This document shows positions 53,970 through 62,681 of a DNA stretch of 64,000 bases, piece by piece. The translations under genes and the position numbers were made by a program. This DNA comes from Pseudomonadota bacterium (lineage in GTDB: Bacteria > Pseudomonadota > Gammaproteobacteria > Burkholderiales > Casimicrobiaceae): positions 1-64,000 of the forward strand of contig JAFEDD010000006.1 of assembly GCA_018241765.1 (NCBI GenBank). Reading direction: 5' to 3'. The stretch's first letter is position 1. Each line of letters begins with the position of its first letter. Under the pieces are notes generated by a model. It worked only from the letters and a program-made list of their open reading frames with translations. It did not search any database and was not told the origin of the DNA.

Positions 53970-54007
53970 CGCACCGATACGGCGCAATTTTGACCCAACT
54001 CGGTGCG
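53970..54007 (-). promoter_or_regulatory. Two candidate NtrC-binding sites upstream of glnA
   Basis: Two 17-bp dyads resemble the NtrC consensus TGCACC-N5-GGTGCA: CGCACC-GATAC-GGCGCA at 53970-53986 and TGACCC-AACTC-GGTGCG at 53991-54007. Their centres are 21 bp apart, two helical turns, and lie about 170-195 bp upstream of the predicted start, a normal enhancer distance. Confidence 0.5.
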
Positions 54008-54058
54008 GTGCATCGTTTTGGCGCGTCGGCGAGGAGGCGCGAGCGGTGTATTCGGGAT

Positions 54059-54177
54059 ACAACTTTTTTTCAAAAGCCGCATCCATAACGGGCTTGGCGC
54101 CGGATTAGTGTGGAAGTCGACTTGACGCGATATTCGCTTGCAAGCCCGTTGTGAACGTCATTTTCAGCAAAAGTTGT
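54059..54177. repeat. Palindromic intergenic repeat, copy E
   Basis: A copy of about 119 bp with GCATCCATAACGGGCTTGGC on the left and the near-complement GCAAGCCCGTTGTGAACGTC on the right. The centre is the perfect palindrome AAGTCGACTT. It lies 41 bases past the peroxiredoxin stop and just upstream of the glnA enhancer sites. The rest of 53740-54217 holds no gene. Confidence 0.88.
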
Positions 54178-54217
54178 CACCGATGCGCGGCGGCACGCGG
54201 TGCGCCGTGACGCGACC

Positions 54218-54778
54218 TCAGGCGCTCGCCGCCGCCGTGCGATCGAGGAGCCCGCGGGCGAGGAACGCTTCCACGCGCTCGAACGGGATGCGGTCACCCG
54301 CGTCGCGGCCGTACCACGCCTCGGCGATGCGGCCGTGCTCGTCGATCAGGAAATCGGCCGGCATCAGGTTGCTGGTCTTCAGGCCAGCGAGGCCGACGAT
54401 GCGCAGCCCCTTGAGCGCCGTGGGCAGGCGAGTGAGGATGCCCTTGATCTTGCCCCAGCGCGACGTCTCGATGAAATACGCCTTGTGGGCGGCGCCCGTC
54501 GGTTCCGCCACCACCGGAAACGGGCGCGGCTTGCTCGCCACGAAGCGATAGACCTCTTCCGGCGTGGCCGCGAACACCGCCACGATGTCGAGTCCGAGTT
54601 TCGCCAGCGCGCCCTGATGCGCGGTCAGTTCGTAGATGCGGAGATTGCAGAACGGGCACGCCGGATCGCGGAAGAAACACAGCAACGTGCGCCGGCCGTT
54701 GGCGCCGACGTTGACGATGCGGCCGTGGATGTCGGTGAGCTCCATCTCGGGAGCCAGGTTGGGAGCGGATAGACGCAT
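54218..54778 (-). CDS. AhpC/TSA-superfamily peroxiredoxin-like protein
   Basis: Thioredoxin-fold protein of 186 residues. Its active-site segment FRDPACPFCNLRIYEL has a CPFC pair (C41, C44), unlike the single peroxidatic cysteine of classical AhpC, and fits the redoxin/peroxiredoxin-like group. A later FLIDEHGRIAEAWYGRDAGD segment is typical of the family. No signal peptide is seen, so it is cytoplasmic. Start is ATG at 54778. It lies 74 bases downstream of the flavin reductase gene on the same strand, which might supply electrons. Confidence 0.8.
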   Translation of the reverse strand: MRLSAPNLAPEMELTDIHGRIVNVGANGRRTLLCFFRDPACPFCNLRIYELTAHQGALAKLGLDIVAVFAATPEEVYRFVASKPRPFPVVAEPTGAAHKAYFIETSRWGKIKGILTRLPTALKGLRIVGLAGLKTSNLMPADFLIDEHGRIAEAWYGRDAGDRIPFERVEAFLARGLLDRTAAASA

Positions 54779-54852
54779 GGAATCGATGCCGGACGATACG
54801 AACGGGTAAAGTGATGCTACTGACGGAGACGGCACGCCGGGTGCCGTCCGGA

Positions 54853-55575
54853 TCAATAACCGTAGAACGTCTCGCTGCGCACGTCGTCGTCATCGACGCC
54901 GGCGGCCACCAGAGTCTTCGCCATCGCTTCGACCATGCCCGGCGGGCCCGACATGTAGAAGATTGGCGATGGCAGGCCTTCGACGGCGCGTTGCACGAAG
55001 GCAGCGTCGATCATCTGCGTGGGACCGTCCCAGGGCTTGGCCGATTGATCCATGTTCGTCATCGTCGCCACCAGGCGGAAGCTCGGATTCTTTGCCGCGT
55101 AGCCCTGCAATTCGGCGAGGAACGCGGTGTCCTCCGGGCGGCGGTTGGAATAGAGCAGTGTCAGCGGCTGCGTGGAGGGGTTTGCCGCCGCGTGCCGCAG
55201 CATGCTCATGAACGGCGTGATGCCGATGCCACCGGCAATCAGCACGCCCGCCCGGCCGACGTTCTTGTGCAGCGTCAGCGACCCGAACGGCCCGTCGATC
55301 TCGAGCTCGGCGCCGATCGGCAGCGCCCGCAGCGCGCGCTTGAACGCGCTGTCACGCATGCGCGTGGCAAACATCAGTTCATTCTCGTGCGGCGCGGTGA
55401 CGATGGAGAACGCATGCCGCGCGTCGGGCGAATCCGGCGCCGCCGCCCCTGGAAGGATGACATCCATCGCCTGTCCGGGCTTGAATTCGAAGCCCGCCGG
55501 TTTTTCCAGATGAAAGGCCATCGTGCCGTTGGCAACTTCGTCGCGGGCAAGGATGCGTGTCTTGTAGAGGCTCAT
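54853..55575 (-). CDS. FNR-like flavin oxidoreductase
   Basis: Ferredoxin-NADP reductase-fold protein of 240 residues. The FAD-binding domain has FKPGQAMDVILPG and ARHAFSIVTAPHENE. The NAD(P) domain has VLIAGGIGITPFMSMLRHA and IFYMSGPPGMVEAMAKTL. It lacks an appended [2Fe-2S] domain. The C-terminus ends in ETFYGY, where aromatic stacking on the flavin is typical. Start is ATG at 55575; an in-frame TTG two codons earlier is less likely. It is followed by the peroxiredoxin gene. Confidence 0.87.
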   Translation of the reverse strand: MSLYKTRILARDEVANGTMAFHLEKPAGFEFKPGQAMDVILPGAAAPDSPDARHAFSIVTAPHENELMFATRMRDSAFKRALRALPIGAELEIDGPFGSLTLHKNVGRAGVLIAGGIGITPFMSMLRHAAANPSTQPLTLLYSNRRPEDTAFLAELQGYAAKNPSFRLVATMTNMDQSAKPWDGPTQMIDAAFVQRAVEGLPSPIFYMSGPPGMVEAMAKTLVAAGVDDDDVRSETFYGY

Positions 55576-55652
55576 GGTCAATCCCTCGATGTCGTGCTTC
55601 TATCGTTGGATGCAGGTGGTGGGCGTGGCGTTCCCGCCACCGCTGAGTGTGC

Positions 55653-56891
55653 CTACCGTGCCACGGCGCGATCGATCTTCAAGGTGGCGCGGCCCGGAAG
55701 GCGCAGCGTCGTGGGCTCGCTCTGCCAGTCGCCATCCTGCGCGGTCGGTTGTCCATTGAGCGACAGCCGCGCGGTGACCGTGACCTCGGCGCCTTCCTTC
55801 AGGCCGGCGCCGCCGATCATGGCGTCGCTCGCGGCAAGTGACACCGGTTGCGCGATGGCGTCGAGGGTCAGCCGCTTTGCGGCGAGCGGCGGGCCGTGCT
55901 CGACGCCGGCCGCGCGCACGATCAGGAAGACGGCCGATTGCGCGGTGGCCGCCTTGCGGGCGGCGGTGCCGACTTCGACGTTGACCGTCGCCAATGGCGT
56001 CGCGCTGGCGGCGGGCGCGGTGGTGCCGGAGGCGCCGGCGACGCCGCGGCTCTTGAGGTCGGCCAGCGCGTTGTCGGCGATGCGCGCGAAGCCCGAATCG
56101 GCATCCACCACGGAGCGCGCGAGCGTGAAGGTCTTTTCGGCATCGGCGAGGCGGTTTTGCTGGATCTCCCACGTGCCCTTCAGCAGGAGCGCTTTCGGGT
56201 TGCGGCCATCGATGGCGAGCGCGCGCTGGGCGAGCGAGATCGGCTTGCCGTCCATCTTGCCTTCGGTGGCGCCGGCAGCCGCGTCGGCGTAGTCGGCCCA
56301 GGCGTTGGCGTCGTCCGGGGCGAGGGCGAGCGCGCGCTCGTAGGCGCTCATCGCCTCGGCAAAACGACCGACCGAGGCCTTGGCTCGCGCCAGCAGCAAC
56401 CAGCCGGTGAGATCATCGGGCTGCGCGCGCAGCCGCTCCTCGGCGGCGCGGAAGACTTCTTCGAGTTGGCCCGCGCCGCTGTCGGCAGCCGCCTGCGGGT
56501 GCACGATGTCGGGAATGACGGCCACCGGTGCGCCGGTCACGAAGTAGGCGCCGATGGCGAGAATCGGCAGCAGCGCCGCGAGTGCCGCCACGGTGCGCGG
56601 ATAGCGAGCCGCCGCGTGCACCGTTTCGCCGTGCGCTTCCTTCAATACGCGCGATTCGAGCTCGCGCTCGGTCTCGGCGAGCCCCTCGTTGGTGAGCAGC
56701 CCGAGGTCGCGATCGCGCCGCGCCTCCATCAGTTCGATGCGAAGCGCCTGCACGTTGGTGCGGCCCGGCTCCTCGGAGTCGGTGTTCGCGGTCGCGGCGG
56801 GTGCACGTCGCAAGAGCGGGCGCAGCAGCAACCACAGCACGCCGGCCGTCATGACGAGCATGACGATGATCAGCGTCAGCGCCGGGTTCAT
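55653..56891 (-). CDS. ccmI: Cytochrome c biogenesis protein CcmI
   Basis: Apocytochrome chaperone of 412 residues. Two N-terminal membrane helices (about 4-22 and 92-112) flank a cytoplasmic loop. A periplasmic TPR region follows (about 145-270, with LLLARAKASVGRFAEAMSAY and ERALALAPDDANAWADYADA). A C-terminal beta-rich domain ends LKIDRAVAR. It presents apocytochrome c to the CcmFH heme lyase. It overlaps ccmH by 4 bases. Confidence 0.93.
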   Translation of the reverse strand: MNPALTLIIVMLVMTAGVLWLLLRPLLRRAPAATANTDSEEPGRTNVQALRIELMEARRDRDLGLLTNEGLAETERELESRVLKEAHGETVHAAARYPRTVAALAALLPILAIGAYFVTGAPVAVIPDIVHPQAAADSGAGQLEEVFRAAEERLRAQPDDLTGWLLLARAKASVGRFAEAMSAYERALALAPDDANAWADYADAAAGATEGKMDGKPISLAQRALAIDGRNPKALLLKGTWEIQQNRLADAEKTFTLARSVVDADSGFARIADNALADLKSRGVAGASGTTAPAASATPLATVNVEVGTAARKAATAQSAVFLIVRAAGVEHGPPLAAKRLTLDAIAQPVSLAASDAMIGGAGLKEGAEVTVTARLSLNGQPTAQDGDWQSEPTTLRLPGRATLKIDRAVAR

Positions 56892-57451
56892 GCGCGGCTC
56901 CGCTCGTCGTGGGTGGCGCGGTCGCCGTCGTCGTCCTCGCCGAGCAGCGCGCGTGCGCGGGCGCGCTCGGCGTCACTGAGCGCCGCGACGGCGGGGGCGT
57001 CATTCGCGCGGCGCAGCCGCCGCAGCAGCATGAGGCCCGCCACGATCAGCGCGAGCGGCGGGCCGAACCAAAGCAGCAGCGTGCCGGCCTTGAGCGGCGG
57101 GCGGTAGAGCACGAAGTCGCCAAAGCGATCGGTCATGTATTGCTTGACCTCGTCTTCGCTCTTGCCGGCTGCGAGTTGCGTGCGGACCTGCGCGCGCAGG
57201 TCGGCCGCCACCGGCGCATCGCTGTCGGCCACGGTCTGGTTCTGGCAGACGAGGCAGCGAAGCTCCGCCGACAGCGCCTTGACGCGCGCTTCGAGCGCGG
57301 GGTCGGCGCTCGGCGCGTTGGCGGCCGCGTTGGCTGTTGCGGCGGGCTGCTGCGCATGCGTGGCGGCGAGCAGGGCGATGGCGATGACGACGCCGAGCGC
57401 GGCGGCAGAGGGCGCTCGCGCAACGCGGGTCGGCGAGGCCGGGGCCGTCAT
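56888..57451 (-). CDS. ccmH: Cytochrome c-type biogenesis protein CcmH
   Basis: Thiol-reducing subunit of the heme lyase, 187 residues. A signal or anchor helix (about 17-31) precedes the LRCLVCQNQ motif (C66, C69) that reduces the apocytochrome CXXCH cysteines. The domain continues YMTDRFGDFVLYRPPL, and a second membrane helix (about 125-145) ends the protein. Start is ATG at 57451, which overlaps the ccmF 3' end by 4 bases. The ccmF-ccmH junction leaves no space for ccmG. Confidence 0.95.
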   Translation of the reverse strand: MTAPASPTRVARAPSAAALGVVIAIALLAATHAQQPAATANAAANAPSADPALEARVKALSAELRCLVCQNQTVADSDAPVAADLRAQVRTQLAAGKSEDEVKQYMTDRFGDFVLYRPPLKAGTLLLWFGPPLALIVAGLMLLRRLRRANDAPAVAALSDAERARARALLGEDDDGDRATHDERSRA

Positions 57452-59436
57452 GACGCCTGCCCGTGGGCGGCGATGGCGGCGGTGACCGTGGCGCTGCGAC
57501 GGGCGCGCCGATAGCGCGGGTCGAGCGCGCCGAGCAGCCCGCCGAAGGCCATGATCAGGCAACCGAGCCAGATCCAGTTGACCAGCGGCTTGAAGTGCAC
57601 GCGCACGGTCCAGGCACCGCCACCGAGTTCGTCGCCGAGCGAGACATAGCGGTCGCGCAGCAGCGAGCGGTCGATGGCCGCCTCGGTCATCGGCATCGAG
57701 CGCGAGGAGGCGTAGAGACGACGCTCCGGCGTCAGCACGGCAAGCAGCTTGCCATCGCGCGAGAGCTCGAAGCGGCCCTGCTTGGCCTGATAGTTCGGGC
57801 CGCTGACGTCGGTGATGCCGGTCAGCTTGACGTCGACGCCGGCAATCACCTTGCTCTGGCCGACGGCGAGGGCGATGTCCTGCTCATGCTCGAAGGTCTT
57901 CACGGCGGTGACGCCAACGATGAAGGCGACCACGCCGAGGTGCGCGAGCTGCATGCCGTGAAAGGCGATCGGAATCTGCCGCCAGCGGGCGGCGGTGCTG
58001 GCGAGCCCCGAGGCGTGGCGCAAGCGGTCGCGGTAGCCATCGATGATGCCGAAGGCGAGCCACGCGGCGACCGCCATGCCGGTGCAGGCGAGCCACGAAA
58101 AGTGCGGTCCGAACACGGCGCAGGCGATGAAGGCGGCTGCGGCGCCGATGGCCGGCGCGCGCAGACGGTGCACGAGGCTGGCGCCGTCGTCGTCCTTCCA
58201 GCGCATGTTCGGGCCGATGCCCATCAACACGACGAGCGGCAACATCAACGGCACGAAGACGAGTTCGAAGTAGGGCGGGCCGACGCTCACCTTGCCGAGG
58301 CCGAAGGAATCGGCGACCAGCGGGTAGAGCGTGCCGAGCAGCACGGCGCCGGCGGCGACGATCAACAGCAGGTTGTTGCCGAGCAGGAACGCCTCGCGCG
58401 AGAGCAACCCGAAGCGGCCGCCGTCGTTGACCTTGGGGGCGCGAAAGGCGTAGAGCGTGAGCGAGCCGCCGACGATGGCCACGAGGAAGGCGAGGATGAA
58501 CACGCCGCGACGCGGGTCGGTGGCGAAGGCGTGGACGCTGGTCAGCACGCCCGAGCGCACGAGGAAGGTGCCAAGCAGCGACAGCGAGAACGCCGCGATG
58601 GCGAGCAGCACCGTCCACGCCTTGAAGGCGCCGCGCTTTTCGGTGACGGCCAGCGAATGCACGAGCGCGGTGCCGACCAGCCACGGCATGAACGAGGCGT
58701 TTTCGACCGGGTCCCAGAACCACCAGCCACCCCAACCCAGTTCGTAGTACGCCCAGAAACTGCCCAGCGCGATGCCGCAGGTGAGAAAGATCCACGCCGC
58801 GATGGTCCACGGGCGGCTCCAGCGCGCCCACGTCGCGTCGAGGCGCCCGCCCCACAGCGCCGCGATGGCGAAGGCGAACGCGACCGACATGCCGACGTAG
58901 CCCATGTAGAGGAGCGGCGGATGGAAGATCATGCCGGGGTCCTGCAAGAGCGGGTTCAGGTCACGGCCTTCGGCGGCCGCCGGAATCACGCGCTCGAACG
59001 GGTTCGAGGTGAGCAGCAGAAAGGCGAGAAACACGGCGGTGATGGCGGTCAGCACGACCAGCACGCGGGTGATCAGCACGTCGGGGAGCTGGCGCGAGAA
59101 GAGGGCGACCGCTGCGCTCCAGCCCGTCATCATCAGCGCCCACAGCAGCATCGAGCCTTCGTGTGAACCCCACGTCGCCGACAGCCGGTAGCGCATCGGC
59201 AACAGCGAGTTGGAGTTGGTGACGACGTTGGCCACACTGAAGTCGCCGCTCGCGAACGCCTGCATCAGCGTGAAGAAGGCGAACAGCACCAACGCAAACA
59301 CCAGCACCGCAGCGTTGCGCGTGAATGCGACCAACGCCACGCCGCGGCGCACGTTGGCGACGCCGGCGACGCCAGCGCAGGTCAGGCAGACGAAAAAGGC
59401 AAGGACGAGCGCGAAGTGGCCCAACTCGGGAAACAT
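57448..59436 (-). CDS. ccmF: Heme lyase CcmF
   Basis: Polytopic heme lyase core of 662 residues with about fifteen membrane helices. The tryptophan-rich WWD heme-handling motif is WGGWWFWDPVENASFMPW (about 234-251), with conserved flanking histidines in WGSHEGSMLLW and PGMIFHPPLLYMGYVG. It attaches heme to apocytochromes in the periplasm. Start is ATG at 59436. It heads a ccmF-ccmH-ccmI overlapping operon; ccmA-E and ccmG are not in the window. Confidence 0.97.
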   Translation of the reverse strand: MFPELGHFALVLAFFVCLTCAGVAGVANVRRGVALVAFTRNAAVLVFALVLFAFFTLMQAFASGDFSVANVVTNSNSLLPMRYRLSATWGSHEGSMLLWALMMTGWSAAVALFSRQLPDVLITRVLVVLTAITAVFLAFLLLTSNPFERVIPAAAEGRDLNPLLQDPGMIFHPPLLYMGYVGMSVAFAFAIAALWGGRLDATWARWSRPWTIAAWIFLTCGIALGSFWAYYELGWGGWWFWDPVENASFMPWLVGTALVHSLAVTEKRGAFKAWTVLLAIAAFSLSLLGTFLVRSGVLTSVHAFATDPRRGVFILAFLVAIVGGSLTLYAFRAPKVNDGGRFGLLSREAFLLGNNLLLIVAAGAVLLGTLYPLVADSFGLGKVSVGPPYFELVFVPLMLPLVVLMGIGPNMRWKDDDGASLVHRLRAPAIGAAAAFIACAVFGPHFSWLACTGMAVAAWLAFGIIDGYRDRLRHASGLASTAARWRQIPIAFHGMQLAHLGVVAFIVGVTAVKTFEHEQDIALAVGQSKVIAGVDVKLTGITDVSGPNYQAKQGRFELSRDGKLLAVLTPERRLYASSRSMPMTEAAIDRSLLRDRYVSLGDELGGGAWTVRVHFKPLVNWIWLGCLIMAFGGLLGALDPRYRRARRSATVTAAIAAHGQAS

Positions 59437-59533
59437 GAGGCAGCGTGGCCACGACGGGCCGGTGGCGCCGCGGGCGCGGCAACGCTCCAATTTTAGGCGG
59501 GCGGCGCGATGCCCCTGCCCCGCTCTCAGCCTC

Positions 59534-60349
59534 TCAGTGCGAGCGCAGGCGATCGAGCGCGAGCGCCGCGCAGTCGGCGGGCGCTTCCAGTGGAATGAGG
59601 TGCCCGGTGGGCAGCGTGACGAAGCGCTCACCGAAGAGCTTTCGATTGGCGCTCCACCCGGCCATCCGCGTCTCTTCGGACTCGGTGCCGGCGATGAAGT
59701 GGACCGGCACGCCGGCCCGCGTGGCTTCGCGCAGCGCGCGCTGCGCCGAACGATGCACGATGTTCGCGTAGATGTCGCGCTCGGCGTCGCGCGGCACGCG
59801 CAGCGTCACCTCACCCTCCGGGGTGTCGATGAGGGCGTGCGCGATGAAGTCGTCGAGCACGCCCGGCGCCCAGCGTTTGACGAACGCCTTGCCGGCGAAG
59901 AATTCGCGCGCCGCGGCACGGCTTGGCCAGCGATCACGTCGTCGTGCCGCGATGGGCGCGGGTCCGGTGCGGTAATGCAAGCCCGTTGCCTGCGCGAGGC
60001 TCAAGGCGCCGCTGCGCCAGCCGAGCGGAATCGGTGAATCGAGCAGCACCACCGCCGCGACCGAAGCGGGCTCGGCCGCAGCGACTTGCAGCGCGAGATA
60101 GCCGCCCATCGAGTGGCCGACCAATGCGCGGCGGGCGCTGCCGCGCTGGCGCGCCTGGCTTCGCAGGTGTGCGAGCGCCTGATCGCGCATGGCCGGCCAG
60201 CGTTGCTCTGGCGAGCATTCGAGCGCGGCGTCGAGCAGCGCGGGGGCGGCGACGTCGGCGGCCTTGCTCAGCGCGTCGAAAAATTGTCGATACACCCCCG
60301 AGGGATAGCCGTTGGCGTGAAAGAACGAGATGTGCAGAGGATCATTCAT
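59534..60349 (-). CDS. Alpha/beta-fold hydrolase
   Basis: Soluble hydrolase of 271 residues. The nucleophile elbow is ALVGHSMGGYLALQ, an oxyanion region lies in HISFFHANGYPSGVYRQFF, and the late catalytic histidine is in TLPTGHLIPLEAP. Substrate is unknown. The start is uncertain: ATG at 60349 begins directly before the fold, and another ATG lies at 60367; neither has a strong ribosome-binding site. It is read in the same direction as ccmF, 97 bases upstream of it. Confidence 0.82.
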   Translation of the reverse strand: MNDPLHISFFHANGYPSGVYRQFFDALSKAADVAAPALLDAALECSPEQRWPAMRDQALAHLRSQARQRGSARRALVGHSMGGYLALQVAAAEPASVAAVVLLDSPIPLGWRSGALSLAQATGLHYRTGPAPIAARRRDRWPSRAAAREFFAGKAFVKRWAPGVLDDFIAHALIDTPEGEVTLRVPRDAERDIYANIVHRSAQRALREATRAGVPVHFIAGTESEETRMAGWSANRKLFGERFVTLPTGHLIPLEAPADCAALALDRLRSH

Positions 60350-60627
60350 GCGATCGAGAGCAGGCATGAGGCGGCCGCCGCCGCGAGGGATTGCATGGCC
60401 CAATCAAGAATGCCGCGTCGTCGTCGCCTTGCCGTGTCCTGGCTCGGTCTGTCACGAGACTCCGCGTCCTTCCCGATGGCAACCGGCCCGTGGCGAAACC
60501 GTGGTCCGCGCGGCACCGGGTGCGCGTTGCGCCAAAGAAGAAAACGTGGAACGAAGCGTAGTCGGAATTTCTGGAGTCGATCCTCCAAACCCGATGCAGC
60601 GCGCCCGCAGCGACGCGGGCAATAAAA

Positions 60628-60655
60628 AACCCGCCAGGCTTGCGCGTGGCGGGTT
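60628..60655 (-). terminator. Terminator of the rpsF-rpsR-rplI operon
   Basis: AACCCGCCA and TGGCGGGTT arms with a 10-base loop and an A-run on the plus strand lie about 20 bases past rplI. On the minus strand the T-run follows, giving an intrinsic terminator. Nothing is recognisable between it and the hydrolase start. Confidence 0.88.
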
Positions 60656-60673
60656 GGGCGGCGACGGCGCGCG

Positions 60674-61126
60674 CTATTCCTTCTCGGCGATCACGAGCAC
60701 CTTGATTTCGCACGAGACGTCCGTGTGCAGTTGCAGTGTCACGGTACTTTCGCCAATCGTCTTGATCGGGCCGGTGGGCATCTGCACCATGGCCTTGGTG
60801 ATCTCGTAGCCTTGGGCGCGCAGCGCCTCGGCGACGTCGACGTTGGTGACCGAGCCGAACAGGCGACCGTCGACGCCAGCCTTTTGCGTCATCTTCAGTT
60901 CGACGCCGTTGAGCTTCTCGCTCAGCGCGCTCTGCACGGCGAGCTTGTCGGCGGCGATCTTCTCGAGTTCCGCGCGGCGCGCGGCGAGATCGGCGATGTT
61001 CTTCTCGGTGGCGCGCTTCGCCTTGCCCTGCGGGATCAGGAAGTTGCGCGCGTAGCCGTCCTTCACCTTGACGATGTCGCCAAGGTGACCGACGTTGAGT
61101 ACTTTTTCAAGCAGGATGATTTGCAT
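60674..61126 (-). CDS. rplI: 50S ribosomal protein bL9
   Basis: Ribosomal protein of 150 residues. It has the N-terminal rRNA-binding signature [20 protein letters not shown] and [12 protein letters not shown], a long connecting helix, and a C-terminal domain with [20 protein letters not shown]. Length is canonical. It is the last gene of the operon, 21 bases after rpsR, and is followed by a terminator. dnaB, which follows rplI in many proteobacteria, is not here. Confidence 0.98.
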   Translation of the reverse strand: MQIILLEKVLNVGHLGDIVKVKDGYARNFLIPQGKAKRATEKNIADLAARRAELEKIAADKLAVQSALSEKLNGVELKMTQKAGVDGRLFGSVTNVDVAEALRAQGYEITKAMVQMPTGPIKTIGESTVTLQLHTDVSCEIKVLVIAEKE

Positions 61127-61147
61127 GATGGGCAGTCCTTCCGTCGA

Positions 61148-61423
61148 TTACTCGTGCTGATCGCAGTACGGGAGCAGCGCAAGGAAGCGCGCACGCTTGA
61201 TCGCGGTCGTCAGTTGACGCTGGTAGCGTGCCTTCGTGCCGGTCACGCGCCCCGGCATGATCTTGCCGCTTTCCTGGATGAAATCCTTCAGCGTGTCGAT
61301 GTCCTTGTAGTCGATCTCCTTCACGCCAGCGGCGGTGAAGCGACAGAACTTCTTGCGCTTGAAGAGGCTCGGTTGACGGTCGCGCTTGGGACGTTGGCCG
61401 AACTTGGGTTTGCCGAATGCCAT
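61148..61423 (-). CDS. rpsR: 30S ribosomal protein bS18
   Basis: Ribosomal protein of 91 residues that pairs with bS6 on the 30S platform. The conserved region reads [20 protein letters not shown], then [20 protein letters not shown] and [17 protein letters not shown]. It has a slightly extended basic N-terminus ([15 protein letters not shown]). It starts 15 bases after the rpsF stop, so no priB gene lies between the two. Confidence 0.98.
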   Translation of the reverse strand: MAFGKPKFGQRPKRDRQPSLFKRKKFCRFTAAGVKEIDYKDIDTLKDFIQESGKIMPGRVTGTKARYQRQLTTAIKRARFLALLPYCDQHE

Positions 61424-61438
61424 GGTGTGCGCTCCCGG

Positions 61439-61810
61439 TTATTGCGCCGCGGCGGGCTCGGCCGCCTCGGACGTGTTGAGGTTCTTCGCCTTCTCGCCAG
61501 ACATCATCGGCGACGGGGCCACTTCGGCGCCATCCTTCTGCACCGTCAGGTGGCGCAGCACGGCATCGTTGAACTTGAAGGCGGTTTCGAGCTCGATGAG
61601 CGTGTCGCGATCGCACTCGATGTTCATGCACACGTAGTGCGCCTTGTAGATCTTGTTGATCGGGTAGGCCAACTGGCGGCGGCCCCAATCTTCGAGGCGA
61701 TGGATCTTGCCCGCCTTGCCGGTCACGAGGGAGCGATAACGCTCGACCATCGTGGGCACTTGCTCGCTTTGGTCCGGATGGACGATAAAGACGATTTCGT
61801 AATGACGCAT
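61439..61810 (-). CDS. rpsF: 30S ribosomal protein bS6
   Basis: Ribosomal protein of 123 residues. Typical segments are [38 protein letters not shown] and [20 protein letters not shown]. The C-terminal tail is alanine/glutamate-rich and carries no poly-glutamate run. It is the first gene of the operon. A good minus-strand -10 element lies about 150 bases upstream. Confidence 0.98.
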   Translation of the reverse strand: MRHYEIVFIVHPDQSEQVPTMVERYRSLVTGKAGKIHRLEDWGRRQLAYPINKIYKAHYVCMNIECDRDTLIELETAFKFNDAVLRHLTVQKDGAEVAPSPMMSGEKAKNLNTSEAAEPAAAQ

Positions 61811-61958
61811 CGGTCATTTCCCTTTCAGTCTGTGGACAGTGGATGGCGCGCACCGCACGGCGCGCGCCGCTCGAACTGACCCCCGGCGTTTGTTGTTGGC
61901 GCCTCGCTGACGGCCGAAGCCGCACACAAGACGTATTTGCCGTGGAGCAGAGCCAGAA

Positions 61959-61964
61959 ATTATA
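61959..61964 (-). promoter_or_regulatory. -10 element of the rpsF operon
   Basis: Read on the minus strand the sequence is TATAAT, about 150 bases before the rpsF ATG. The -35 is not obvious. The leader between it and rpsF may contain the bS6:bS18 autoregulatory structure known in other bacteria; I could not identify it by eye. Confidence 0.5.
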
Positions 61965-62028
61965 GCCCGAGGATGCGGCGCATGCCCGGCGTTGGCATCC
62001 GCGCTCATCGAACCATCGCTCGGACGGT

Positions 62029-62150
62029 CATCAGCTTTTCGCGGAAAGCACGTTGGTTCCTGGCTTGTGGCCAATAATCGCAACAAGTCGACATAGCGCG
62101 AAATAGCGTTGCAAGCCCGTCATGGACGTCATCGCAGAGAAAAGCTGATG
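62029..62150. repeat. Palindromic intergenic repeat, copy F
   Basis: A 122-bp copy with CATCAG...CTGATG ends, AGCTTTT/AAAAGCT arm sections, and the right arm GCAAGCCCGTCATGGACGTC. The centre has AAGTCGACAT. The left arm is the most degenerate of the set. Unlike the other five it lies between divergent transcription units (rpsF and ssrA). The remainder of 61811-62269 holds only promoter sequence. Confidence 0.82.
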
Positions 62151-62201
62151 TCGCTGCGCGCACCCATCACACCCGCGCGCGCTCACCGTCGCGTTGCCCG
62201 A

Positions 62202-62228
62202 TTGAAAACCCCGCAACGGGACTAAAAT
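62202..62228 (+). promoter_or_regulatory. Promoter of ssrA
   Basis: TTGAAA at 62202-62207 and TAAAAT at 62223-62228 are spaced 15 bases apart, shorter than ideal, and lie about 40 bases before the mature tmRNA 5' end. A short 5' trailer would be removed by RNase P. Confidence 0.5.
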
Positions 62229-62269
62229 TCGTCTCTGCTGAACGCGAATCGCGCTCACCAACGATTACC

Positions 62270-62644
62270 GGGCCCGACCTGGTTTCGACGGGAGTACTGA
62301 GATGTCGTTCGGGGCATGCCGAGGGGTAGCTCCTCGTTAATCCGCTGCGTCGCAAACTTAACTGCGAACGACGATACCTACGCTCTCGCGGCTTGATGCC
62401 GTGAGCCTTGCACCGAGCCGCGTGTGGTTCGGGCTGAACGCCGCAAGGCGGGCAGCAGCAAGGTCATTCTCACACGCTCAGGCCGCGCGGCTGCCCATGA
62501 CGCGACGACCGAAATCCAGTGGGCTGGCCGCTGACGAGGGTGCTCATGCCCGCGTCGACGGCGAGATCAAATCACTGAGCTAAGCATGTAGTCCTGACCA
62601 TCAACGGCTTTCGGACGCGGGTTCAATTCCCGCCGGGTCCACCA
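62270..62644 (+). ncRNA. ssrA: Transfer-messenger RNA (tmRNA)
   Basis: Rescues stalled ribosomes by trans-translation. The 5' end GGGCCCGACCTGGTTTCGAC pairs with the 3' acceptor CGGGTCC-ACCA. The T arm GGGTTCAATTCCCG is intact. The tag frame at 62364-62396 reads GCG AAC GAC GAT ACC TAC GCT CTC GCG GCT TGA, giving ANDDTYALAA. It is a one-piece tmRNA of about 375 bases with encoded CCA. SmpB is not in the window. Confidence 0.97.
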
Positions 62645-62649
62645 TATAC

Positions 62650-62681
62650 AAGGGCTCGGATAGTCTCCGGGCCCTTTTTCT
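62650..62681 (+). terminator. Terminator of ssrA
   Basis: An 11-bp stem with one G-U pair (AAGGGCTCGGA with TCCGGGCCCTT), a 5-base loop and a T-run follow the tmRNA CCA by 6 bases. It is intact, so any integration into the tmRNA 3' end must have restored this sequence or occurred beyond it. Confidence 0.85.
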
